From assembly GCA_036373915.1 (NCBI GenBank), contig DASUUU010000125.1, forward strand, positions 1 through 49,912: a stretch of DNA of 49,912 bases. The letters are read 5' to 3'. This DNA is from JASLBX01 sp036373915. Its GTDB lineage: Bacteria; Actinomycetota; Actinomycetes; Jiangellales; Jiangellaceae. Below are positions 8,524 to 16,217 of this stretch, piece after piece (within the stretch, counting starts at the first letter, position 1; every line of letters begins with the position of its first letter). Below the pieces are notes generated by a model. It did not search any database, was not told the origin of the DNA, and saw only the letters and a program-made list of their open reading frames with translations. Made by a program: the position numbers and the translations under genes.

Positions 8524-9598
8524 GCGCATGTGACCGGCTCCCGCGTTGCTTGCCCGGCAGCAAAGCTTGCGCTCGGCGCACGATGGCCTTCGCTAACGGC
8601 CGGCCGCGGGCGTACGCGGCCCGCTCGACGCGGCCGGGCAGGGATGGTGCGAATGCCTGGACGGCCAGACGATCCCGCGCAACGTCGGTCCACTCCAGCT
8701 TCCACGGGTCGTCGGTGCCAAGGAACTCGTAGGACACCAGATTCGCGGCAAAGGCGCGCTCCAGCATCGCGTGCCTCAACAACTTCCCCGGCCCGAATCT
8801 TCGGTAGTCGGGGTCATAGCCGGTCTTGAGCAGATAATGACGGCGGTCGGTTTCGATCGAGAAGTCCGCTGCGACGGCCCGATCACCTACTCGGAGGAAG
8901 GCAATCCGCAGCAGGCCCAGCCCGTCGGCCCATCGTGCGATTTCGGCGTAGAAGCCGCGTGCGCGTACGTCGTGTTCGATCGCATTCCCGGACTTCCACC
9001 CCGAGCCCTCGAGTCTGATGAACTCCACGAGCGTCTCCGCTGTCGCGTCTGTGACGACATCCAGGCGCACCGGGCCCTCGTCGTTCAATCGCCGCCGGCG
9101 GCGCGCCAGATCGCTACGGAACTTTGAACTCATTGAGTGTTCGTACTCCTCGAACGACCCGCTGATGGGGACGTAGGGCGACCTTTCGAGAACCCGGCTG
9201 TGTACATGGAAGCCCATGGACTCGGCCGTTGCCCTCACCACTGCGGCGGTCGGGTGATCGACAAAACGGAGGGTGATGCTGCGGCGGGCTTTCGGAAGGA
9301 TCGCGCGCAGCAACAGCATCGCCGCGCCATCGTCCTCGGCGGCGATGCCGTACTCCGGCGTGTGCCAGTTGGCCGGCGACTGGAGGCCACCAGTCCGCGC
9401 TAGGACTGGCAGCACGGCCACGAGCCGGCGGTCTCGGCGGACTCCGACGACCATGAGCCGACCGCGGCCGAACGCGCGGTGCCAGGCGAGTATCCACCCG
9501 GGCTCCAGGAATGGGGAGCCGTCGACCCGCTCGACCAGCGCAGACCACTCGATCTCCACGCTTTCCGGCGACGAAACGACGACGTCTACAGATGTCAC
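8516..9598 (-). CDS. FemAB/BioF2-like GNAT acyltransferase (CelD/BcsL type), second of a pair
   Basis: 360 residues. Two GNAT-like halves are visible; the second (about 140-310) has the BioF2-like pattern: MSSKFRSDLARRRRRL, then SFEEYEH-type acidic residues before it, and LKTGYDPDYRRFGPGKLL followed by EFLGTDDPWKLEWTD. Proteins of this type sit in cellulose and exopolysaccharide clusters and are thought to acylate or aminoacylate glycans or their lipid carriers. The start is GTG at 9598, whose TG is shared with the TGA of the upstream gene (GTGA overlap), so the two are translationally coupled. Its paralogue is the next entry. Confidence 0.83.
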   Translation of the reverse strand: MTSVDVVVSSPESVEIEWSALVERVDGSPFLEPGWILAWHRAFGRGRLMVVGVRRDRRLVAVLPVLARTGGLQSPANWHTPEYGIAAEDDGAAMLLLRAILPKARRSITLRFVDHPTAAVVRATAESMGFHVHSRVLERSPYVPISGSFEEYEHSMSSKFRSDLARRRRRLNDEGPVRLDVVTDATAETLVEFIRLEGSGWKSGNAIEHDVRARGFYAEIARWADGLGLLRIAFLRVGDRAVAADFSIETDRRHYLLKTGYDPDYRRFGPGKLLRHAMLERAFAANLVSYEFLGTDDPWKLEWTDVARDRLAVQAFAPSLPGRVERAAYARGRPLAKAIVRRAQALLPGKQRGSRSHAPI

Positions 9599-10716
9599 GG
9601 GCCACGCACCTGATCGAGGACCCGGCGACCGGTATCCACGGCACGCTGAGCAACGCCACCGCGTCGCTCCGCACGCTCCGCGAGATCCTTGGCGCCGAGG
9701 AAGAACTTGCCCGGCAACTCTACGAACCTGCCGGACCACGCGTAGAGGTCCGCGGCTCGTACCTGGTCGTTGGAGAGGCTGAACTTGTACGGTTCTTCAC
9801 CGCGGCCCCAGTCGTAGACCTCACAGCCGCTCGCCAGCGCATACTCCACGGCGGCGTCGTGGGTGATGTGACCGACACCGTATCGGCTCCACTGGGGATG
9901 GAAGCGGGAGTTCCACATCCTGAAGGCGGTGCCGTCTACGAAGCAGAGGACGTACGAGGCGAGGGCGGCGTCGATGCGCAATGTGGTGAGGGCGACCAAT
10001 CGCCGGAACGCGTGTACCTCGACGACACGGCGAAAGAACTGCGCGGCGGCTGGATCGTCCATCGCACTGCGCCGGCCGAGCTCTCTATCCCGCTCCCGGC
10101 AGACCTCCACGACTTCGGGCAGCACGGTCATGATGTCGCCGGGTTCACGAAGGTGCGCGATCACCGGGTCCAGCCCGTCGCGCAGCATCCGGTTCCGGAG
10201 CCTGCGGCCCTGCTGGTGGTGGTTTCGGCTGACATAGTCGCGCAAAGTTCGTGATCCGCCCACCTGGAGGGTGGGCGAAACGGCACCGGGCGCAATGGTC
10301 GCCCTCGGAAGCCTCGCGGTGAGCGCCGTGGCCACGCGGTCATGTGCCGAGAGGTGACGCAACGTAAGCCGCCACGGGCGCGGCAATGTGCCCAGATGAT
10401 CCGCAACCGCGGTCGCGAGCGTTTCTGCCGCAGCCTGGTCACGCGCGGGCAGCGCCGCGATGTCGCTGGGCCCGTGCCCGAGTCCCACGACGTGCCTGAC
10501 CCTGCCGTGCCGCTCGGCAAGCAACGCTGCGGCCGCCAGCCCACCGTTCGCATCGACGGTCACGGCAACCGGCAGGTAATCGCCATAGCTGGCAATCCAC
10601 GCCCCGAGCCACGGGCGTCGGGCCATTACGGGGGCGCGCACCGCCGAATGCAGCTCGTCGATCGCGTCACCGAGCTTGTCCATGACGTCCGCGCCGGACA
10701 GCACTCGAACCTGCAT
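9595..10716 (-). CDS. FemAB/BioF2-like GNAT acyltransferase, first of a pair
   Basis: 373 residues, paralogous in layout to the following gene: an N-terminal domain to about residue 140, then SRNHHQQGRRLRNRML and, later, FHPQWSRYGVGHITHDAAVE and DWGRGEEPYKFSLSN, the same positions as in BioF2/CelD-type acyltransferases. Start: ATG at 10716 is preceded 10 bases upstream by GGAGGG; the ATG at 10743 has none. The promoter must lie in the 88 bases shared with the divergent deacetylase gene. Two diverged acyltransferases in one operon suggest two acyl decorations on one polymer, or a heteromeric enzyme. Confidence 0.83.
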   Translation of the reverse strand: MQVRVLSGADVMDKLGDAIDELHSAVRAPVMARRPWLGAWIASYGDYLPVAVTVDANGGLAAAALLAERHGRVRHVVGLGHGPSDIAALPARDQAAAETLATAVADHLGTLPRPWRLTLRHLSAHDRVATALTARLPRATIAPGAVSPTLQVGGSRTLRDYVSRNHHQQGRRLRNRMLRDGLDPVIAHLREPGDIMTVLPEVVEVCRERDRELGRRSAMDDPAAAQFFRRVVEVHAFRRLVALTTLRIDAALASYVLCFVDGTAFRMWNSRFHPQWSRYGVGHITHDAAVEYALASGCEVYDWGRGEEPYKFSLSNDQVRAADLYAWSGRFVELPGKFFLGAKDLAERAERRGGVAQRAVDTGRRVLDQVRGP

Positions 10717-10804
10717 GGATGCTCTTTCCCTCCATAGGCGCATCCAATCCGGGAGAGGCGACTATGCCCCGGACACGCCAATCGGCTTATGACATGATCG
10801 TTAT

Positions 10805-11566
10805 GTGACGGTGCTCTGCTACCACTCCGTCGAGTCAAGTTGGGCGTCCCCGCTCACTGTGGACCCTGGCGACTTCGACCGGCACTGCAGCTGGCTGCGT
10901 CGCCATCGTCAGGTACTCAGTCTCGACGAACTCCTACCTCATCGAGTCCGCGGCGGCCGGTCGATGCGCAGAGCCGTGGCGCTCACCTTCGACGATGGGT
11001 TCGCGGCGTTGTACGAGCACGCGTTGCCGGTACTTCTGCGGCATCGGCTCCCGGCGACCGTCTTCGTCGTCGCCCGCACGCTCGTCGACGACCGGCCCAT
11101 CGACTGGATCGATCCGGATCCTCCGGCGCCGCAGCGCGCACTGTCCGGTGAGCAGATCCGTGCGATGCGCGAGCTGGGAGTCATGTTCGGCAGCCACAGT
11201 TTCGCTCATCACGACCTCACGTCGCTATCGGAGGACGAGTGCCTCCGTGATCTTCGACGCAGCCGCGAGGTACTCGAGGAGTTTCTGGGAGAACCGACCC
11301 GCGTGCTCGCGTACCCGTACGGGCGGCATAGCGCGCACGTGCGGCGCGCGGCCGAGCGCGCGGGGTTCGACTTCGCGTTGGCATTGCCCGAGAGGCGGGA
11401 AGCACCCGGGCGGTTCGCCGTACCTCGAGCAGGTGTCTACAGAGGAAACGGCACGGCTGCACTGCGCGCCAAGACAAGCCCACAGTATGTCGCCTGGCGC
11501 ACAGGGCGCCTCTATTCCATGGTCGCGCGCCTCCGGCGGGCCGCCGCGCCGACACCCAGCATCTGA
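10805..11566 (+). CDS. Polysaccharide deacetylase (NodB/CE4 domain)
   Basis: 253 residues with a CE4 fold: TFDDG (61-65) carries the metal-binding and catalytic Asp pair, and SHSFAHHDL (130-138) gives His131 and His135 of the H-x3-H metal site. The enzyme would remove acetyl groups from N-acetyl sugars. No signal peptide is seen, so it would act in the cytoplasm on a precursor, unless secreted by another route. The GTG at 10805 has no ribosome-binding site; a CATGAT box at 10793-10798 fits leaderless transcription. The last 55 bases overlap the convergent VWA gene. Context suggests it trims the same glycan that the divergent acyltransferases modify. Confidence 0.88.
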   Translation: MTVLCYHSVESSWASPLTVDPGDFDRHCSWLRRHRQVLSLDELLPHRVRGGRSMRRAVALTFDDGFAALYEHALPVLLRHRLPATVFVVARTLVDDRPIDWIDPDPPAPQRALSGEQIRAMRELGVMFGSHSFAHHDLTSLSEDECLRDLRRSREVLEEFLGEPTRVLAYPYGRHSAHVRRAAERAGFDFALALPERREAPGRFAVPRAGVYRGNGTAALRAKTSPQYVAWRTGRLYSMVARLRRAAAPTPSI

Positions 11567-12552
11567 TGCCGCCGACGGCGTCCTAGCGCACCGAATGCCA
11601 GCATGATGAGAAGGATCGCGGCCGCGCCGCCGCCCACCACCCACGGCCAGCCGAGCACGGTGACCTCGGCGGCACCCATCCCAGACTTTGCCGTGGTCGA
11701 CGGTCGATCGGGATCTGGTTTCTCAGCCATGATCGCAAGGATGGAGGAGAAAATGCTGCCGAGGCTTTCCGGATCTTCGAGCAGTATCACGTCGTGAGTC
11801 GCTGGGTCGAGGATCTCGCCGTCTCGGCCCTGATCGTAGACGTCGGGACCGGACACGGCCACGAGAGCGGCGAGTCGCGACCGCGCTTCCCCGATGCCCA
11901 CTGCGAGCATGCGTACGTTGTCGTTCTTGAGGCGGTTCGCAGCATTGGCAGCAGCTGCGAGGTGCTCATCGGGTTCACCGCTGAGCACCGGCTCGCCGTC
12001 GGAGTCGATACGAGCGGTGGGTTCGCCGTCGGTCACGTGCACGACTACTAGGGCCGAGTCCGCCCGCGCCTCCCCGAGCAGGTGGTGTGCCTCGGCCAGT
12101 GCGGCCTCCCAGTTCGACCCGTTCCCGCCGCGTAGGTGCTCGGCGTACCCGGCGGAAGCCGATGGCGAACTGAGGTCGCCGGTCGGGTCACCCAACGCCT
12201 GGCCGAACACACCGTCCGCGCCCGTCGTGCCTGAAGTTACGGCGCTCGGCGGCACCTGAATCCGGACGTCCTTGTCGTACGACACCACCGAAACGCGCGC
12301 GTCGACGCGGGCGGCCTCGCCGACTGCGTCCAGGACGGACCAGGCCGCAATCGTGATGTTCCGCACCCGCGCATCGCGGTTTGCCGGATCAGGGCCGTAG
12401 CGCACGCTACTCGATGCGTCGAGTACGAGCACCACCTCGACTGGGACGCTTGAGTCGCCGCTCGCCGTGCCGCCGCCTGCTGGAGTTGAAGCGCCGGCCA
12501 CTGTGTTGGTCGTGACGGCTACCGCCGTCAAGAAGATCACCGCAGGCCTCAT
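11512..12552 (-). CDS. Membrane-anchored VWA-domain protein
   Basis: 346 residues: an N-terminal signal peptide (about 1-22), a von Willebrand factor A domain (about 37-265) with the MIDAS motif DASSS (45-49), a conserved TDGEP loop, and a C-terminal membrane span (about 305-325, GGGAAAILLIMLAFGALG) followed by an Arg-rich tail. The VWA domain would face outside and bind a partner through a divalent metal. The ATG overlaps the stop of the upstream glycosyltransferase gene (ATGA), so both come from one transcript. VWA proteins are not a standard part of polysaccharide loci; a surface-assembly or adhesion role is inference. Confidence 0.85.
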   Translation of the reverse strand: MRPAVIFLTAVAVTTNTVAGASTPAGGGTASGDSSVPVEVVLVLDASSSVRYGPDPANRDARVRNITIAAWSVLDAVGEAARVDARVSVVSYDKDVRIQVPPSAVTSGTTGADGVFGQALGDPTGDLSSPSASAGYAEHLRGGNGSNWEAALAEAHHLLGEARADSALVVVHVTDGEPTARIDSDGEPVLSGEPDEHLAAAANAANRLKNDNVRMLAVGIGEARSRLAALVAVSGPDVYDQGRDGEILDPATHDVILLEDPESLGSIFSSILAIMAEKPDPDRPSTTAKSGMGAAEVTVLGWPWVVGGGAAAILLIMLAFGALGRRRRHQMLGVGAAARRRRATME

Positions 12553-13694
12553 CTGTGCCGCCGCTCCTCCAGAACCTGTCGATAGAGGGAGACGAGCCGG
12601 CGCGCCCAGGTAGCTGCATCGTAGTGCTCAGCGAACCTGCGGCGCGCTGCGGAACTCATGCTCTGTCGTCGCATGGTGGCCCCGGCGAGGTCGTTGATCG
12701 AGGCGGCCAGGCGAACCGGATCGTGAGGAGGAACGAGGACTCCGACCTCCTCGGTGACGATCTCCGGAATGCCGCCGACATTCGTGGCAACGATCGGGAC
12801 ACCTGCCCCCAGTGCCAGCATGAGTGCGGTCGGCAGCGCATCGGCATGGCTGGGATGCACCAGCAGATCAGCGGCATGGATCAGTTCGGCGGCGTCGTCC
12901 CGCCACCCGGCGAAGCGCACGCGCCGTGCGATTCGGCGATCGGAGTCGGCAAGCGCCTCGAGTCTGGGCCGTTCCTCGCCGTCACCTACGAGTACGATCA
13001 CGATCGGTGAGTCGTCCGGCAGGGCGGCGGCCGCCACAAGCAGGTCGTCGAGCCCCTTCTCGGGTCGCATAACGCTCATCGACAGGGCCAGAACTGCGTC
13101 CTCGGGAGCGCCAAGCGATGCGCGCAACGCCCGGCGGTCCTTCGCGGAAGGCGGGGGAGGTGGCGGTTCAATGCCATTGGGAATCGTTACGACGCGGTCG
13201 AAAGGTACTGAATATGCCTCGGTGTACCACCGCCGTTGCGCCTCGGACACGGCGATCACGCGGGCGGCCAACCGAGACCTGGCCTGGGTGGCGAGCCGCC
13301 CTTTGATCCGGCCCACGGCGGTGGGGGCGTCCTCGATAACGTGCATCGTGGATACCAGCGGCAGCCCACGGCGCCAGGCCACTGCCGCGCCGACAAGGTC
13401 AGCGTGCTTCATGTGCGTGTGCAGGATCTGAGGGCGCAAATCGTCGATATGCCGGAACGCCCTCCTGAACGCCCGCGCATCCCAGCGGGACGGGAGTGAC
13501 AGGGAACGCACGTCGACCCCGAACTGGCGGAGAGCGTTCGCCTGAATCGGGTTGGGATCGTCCACGAGGCTCACCACGGACAGGCGTAGACCGGCTCGGG
13601 AGCCAGAGCGAGCGAGGTCGACCAGCACCTGTTCGGCCCCCCCAACTCCGAGCGCATGGATAAGGTGGCAAGCGTGCAGCGGTTTGATTTCCAC
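12549..13694 (-). CDS. Glycosyltransferase family 4 (GT-B fold)
   Basis: 381 residues. The N-terminal half opens with HALGVGGAEQVLVDLA, the glycine-rich acceptor-side loop of GT4 enzymes. The C-terminal half has SMSVMRPEKGLDDLL and ADLLVHPSHADALPTALMLALGAGVPIV, matching the nucleotide-sugar-binding E/D-x7-E region, and ends with GGIPEIV. A PPPPPP run sits at the domain linker (about 180). It transfers a sugar from a nucleotide donor, with retention, onto a lipid-linked intermediate. The GTG start follows GAGGA. First gene of a two-gene operon with the VWA gene; divergent from the next gene with 20 bases between. Confidence 0.92.
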   Translation of the reverse strand: MEIKPLHACHLIHALGVGGAEQVLVDLARSGSRAGLRLSVVSLVDDPNPIQANALRQFGVDVRSLSLPSRWDARAFRRAFRHIDDLRPQILHTHMKHADLVGAAVAWRRGLPLVSTMHVIEDAPTAVGRIKGRLATQARSRLAARVIAVSEAQRRWYTEAYSVPFDRVVTIPNGIEPPPPPPSAKDRRALRASLGAPEDAVLALSMSVMRPEKGLDDLLVAAAALPDDSPIVIVLVGDGEERPRLEALADSDRRIARRVRFAGWRDDAAELIHAADLLVHPSHADALPTALMLALGAGVPIVATNVGGIPEIVTEEVGVLVPPHDPVRLAASINDLAGATMRRQSMSSAARRRFAEHYDAATWARRLVSLYRQVLEERRHR

Positions 13695-13714
13695 GGTGAA
13701 GTCCTCGATTAGGT

Positions 13715-14749
13715 ATGCCCACTGATCCCGGACGCAATCATGGTCTGTCGAAGCTGCGCACCCGCACGATCTTCATTGCGCTGATCGCCGGTCTGGCGAT
13801 AATTGTGGTCATCACCGCTGTGGCGGCGTGGGTAGACGACGATTCTCCGCAGCGAGGCACCGACTGGGCCGATGAGCCCCTGCCGCGAGCGTTCAGTGAG
13901 TCCTCATATTGGAATACACCCCTTCCACAGGACGCTCCGGTCCATCCCGACTCGACGAGAATTATTGGTTTCCTCAAGGAGGACAATGTCGACGACGGAT
14001 GCGTACTGCTCGCTGGAGCCGGTAGCGACCCGTGGGGTGTACCGATCTATTGGGCGACGGAAGACGACCGTGAATACGACATCGTCGAGACCGGGCCAGA
14101 CCTGCCACCCGAGTTCGAGTCGTTACGGATTCCGGACGGGGCGGAACCGGCGGATTCCGCTGACGGGGAGATGGTGGTGTACGACCCCGACGCCGGATAT
14201 GTGGCTTGGTTGCATGAGGCACAGTACGAGGCGTCGCGCGATCAGTGGCATGGGGACGGCGGGAGCATTGCGTACCTCGACTCCAACGGCTTGGAGAACA
14301 GGGTGGAAGGGGGCGATTCACGCAACAGCGGCACGCAGCGCGGCCTGAACGGTGCCATCGTGGCCGCGCGCGTGGACGAGGTGTGGGCGGGCCGGATCGA
14401 GCACGTTCTCCGAGTCGGGGTGAGGACCGCCCACAGAGATCACATCTGGCCGATGAGCGGATCCGACGGCCGCTCTGAGGACCGGTACGCGCCTCCCCAG
14501 GGCGCCCGAATCCGGATCAAGCCATCGGTGGACCTGGATCGTTACGACCTCACCCCGGAAGCCTTGGTCATCGCCCGTGCATTGCAGGAGTACGGGGCCA
14601 TCATCGGAGACTCGACCGGTGCTCCAGTGGAGCTCAAGTTGGAAGACACTGTCTCCGAGGGTCGTGGCCAGCTTTGGCAGGTGGACCGGCGGGCATTGTG
14701 CGAGATTCCCATCGAGCAGTACGAGGTCATCGACTACGACTACAGGTGA
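13715..14749 (+). CDS. Conserved secreted or membrane-anchored protein of unknown function
   Basis: 344 residues. A single hydrophobic span (about 20-39, IFIALIAGLAIIVVITAVAA) acts as signal anchor; the rest is extracellular. Recognisable conserved blocks are ESSYWNTPLPQDAPVHPDS (61-79), a central AYLDSNGLE, then RTAHRDHIWPMSGSDGR and PPQGARIRIKPSVDL, ending in ALVIARALQEYGAIIGDSTG. I recall similar actinobacterial secreted proteins with this block order but no assigned function. The GTG/ATG region has no clear ribosome-binding site. Its location inside the locus suggests a role in handling the exported polymer. Ends overlap the convergent kinase gene by 10 bases. Confidence 0.7.
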   Translation: MPTDPGRNHGLSKLRTRTIFIALIAGLAIIVVITAVAAWVDDDSPQRGTDWADEPLPRAFSESSYWNTPLPQDAPVHPDSTRIIGFLKEDNVDDGCVLLAGAGSDPWGVPIYWATEDDREYDIVETGPDLPPEFESLRIPDGAEPADSADGEMVVYDPDAGYVAWLHEAQYEASRDQWHGDGGSIAYLDSNGLENRVEGGDSRNSGTQRGLNGAIVAARVDEVWAGRIEHVLRVGVRTAHRDHIWPMSGSDGRSEDRYAPPQGARIRIKPSVDLDRYDLTPEALVIARALQEYGAIIGDSTGAPVELKLEDTVSEGRGQLWQVDRRALCEIPIEQYEVIDYDYR

Positions 14750-16152
14750 GACCATCCCGCGGCGTTCAGGGTATTAGCCACCTTCACTACGTTGTTGGCG
14801 ATCCATCTCGATCGAGTGGCGCGATCGGCGTACCGGTCGAACTGGTAGTGCAGCCAGTCCAGCCAGTAGGCGACGACGAGCGCCCGTAGCACGGTCGGCC
14901 GCGTGCTCAACCCAAGATCTTCGCAGTAGCGTCGCCCGAGGTCGTCCGCCCCGCCGTCGGCCCACGGCATCAGCACGTCGAGCAACGCACTTCCCCAGCG
15001 GTAGCCAGGCACCGCCCGGTGTGCGCTGAGCCGGAGGTGAAGCAGATCGAGGAGGGGATACCTGCCAGGTCCTGCCGAATCCCAGTCGATGACGCCGGTG
15101 AGCCGACCAGAGTCCACGAGCAGATTCTCGTACCAGAAGTCGCCGTGGCCGAAACCGCGGGGTACGTCGGCCAGCACGTGATCCGCGGCGGTGGCGAGCC
15201 GATCTGCCGCCGCGGCGGCGTCAGGTGGTATCGCACCGGCGATGCGTTGCACGTCAGTGGCGCAGGTCTGCGAAGGCGCGGCATCGGCCGTGCCGAGGCG
15301 GAACAGCTCGACAAGAACTGCGCGGCACTCTTCCAGCACCGATGGGGGCAGCGGCGGCTCCGCGCGCACCCCGGACAACCGGCGCTCGGCGGACCAGGCA
15401 CCGAGACCAGTGAGGCCATGTGAGTCGACCCAGGGCATGCGGTCGGCCAGCACGGCGTCGGGTTGTGCCGTGAGAAGATCCTTGCAGATCTGCACCGGAC
15501 GCAGAACCTGGCTGCGACCGGCGCCGACGGCCACCCTCACGACCGCTGACTCGCCTATCGCGACGAGCGCTGCCTCGCTGGCTCGCACGCTCTGCGGCTC
15601 GGGTACGCCGGCGGCGTGGAGAGAGGCGTTGAGCACTGACGGCTCAGCGTCGGATCGAGTCGCGAGTACGATCGCCCGGCGAGGGTATCGGTGAGGATGC
15701 CATGGCGGCAGCTCTCGCAGCGATCGGCCGGCCTGTGGGAACGGCTGCCGGTGATCCCAACGGATCACTTGAACGTGGTCGAAGCCGCGGGCGCGCAGCT
15801 GACGCCCGACACGTGCCGATCGCGAGCCGGACAGGACGTGCGCGATGACACGCAGGACAGCGTCGGCGGCGCGGGTGCCGCCGTCGATGAGGCGTGGAGT
15901 GGACATGATGCTCATGACGACAACCGGCGCATCGAAGGCCTCGGGTGGCAAGCTGGTTTCAGCGAGCACGACATCCGGCGGCCCAACGGCCGATCCCTCG
16001 CCGAGCAATCCACGGGCCTGGGCCGCAGGGCCGGTGACCTCTTCTGCTGATGCAGGAATTACGGCCGCAAGAGCGCCCTCGTCGCCGCGCGTGCCTAGTG
16101 GCTGCGTGCTGCCCAAGCCACTCGACCTCCCTGTCCGCGTCATAGTGCACAC
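14740..16152 (-). CDS. APH-fold phosphotransferase with long N-terminal extension
   Basis: 470 residues; the C-terminal 270 form an aminoglycoside-phosphotransferase-like kinase with Brenner motif HGDFWYENLLVD (catalytic Asp) and metal-binding IDWDSAG. The first 200 residues are unusual for the family and contain PVVVMSIMSTPRLIDGG and FDHVQVIRWDHRQPF, which look like an alpha/beta domain preceding the kinase. The substrate is probably a sugar, lipid carrier or amino alcohol rather than an antibiotic, given the surroundings. Start is GTG 16152 or ATG 16143; neither has a strong ribosome-binding site. Divergent from the flippase gene, so the two may share a promoter region. Confidence 0.8.
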   Translation of the reverse strand: MCTMTRTGRSSGLGSTQPLGTRGDEGALAAVIPASAEEVTGPAAQARGLLGEGSAVGPPDVVLAETSLPPEAFDAPVVVMSIMSTPRLIDGGTRAADAVLRVIAHVLSGSRSARVGRQLRARGFDHVQVIRWDHRQPFPQAGRSLRELPPWHPHRYPRRAIVLATRSDAEPSVLNASLHAAGVPEPQSVRASEAALVAIGESAVVRVAVGAGRSQVLRPVQICKDLLTAQPDAVLADRMPWVDSHGLTGLGAWSAERRLSGVRAEPPLPPSVLEECRAVLVELFRLGTADAAPSQTCATDVQRIAGAIPPDAAAAADRLATAADHVLADVPRGFGHGDFWYENLLVDSGRLTGVIDWDSAGPGRYPLLDLLHLRLSAHRAVPGYRWGSALLDVLMPWADGGADDLGRRYCEDLGLSTRPTVLRALVVAYWLDWLHYQFDRYADRATRSRWIANNVVKVANTLNAAGWSHL

Positions 16153-16217
16153 CGATCAGCTTCGGGGTGGTCTGCCACCGATGCGCTGTCTGTTGCGATT
16201 CGAGGAACCCTGAATCG

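Noticed and set aside
13140..13165. Short G-rich repeat at the proline-run region of the GT4 gene
   Set aside because: It encodes a Pro-rich linker inside a coding region and is not a repeat element.
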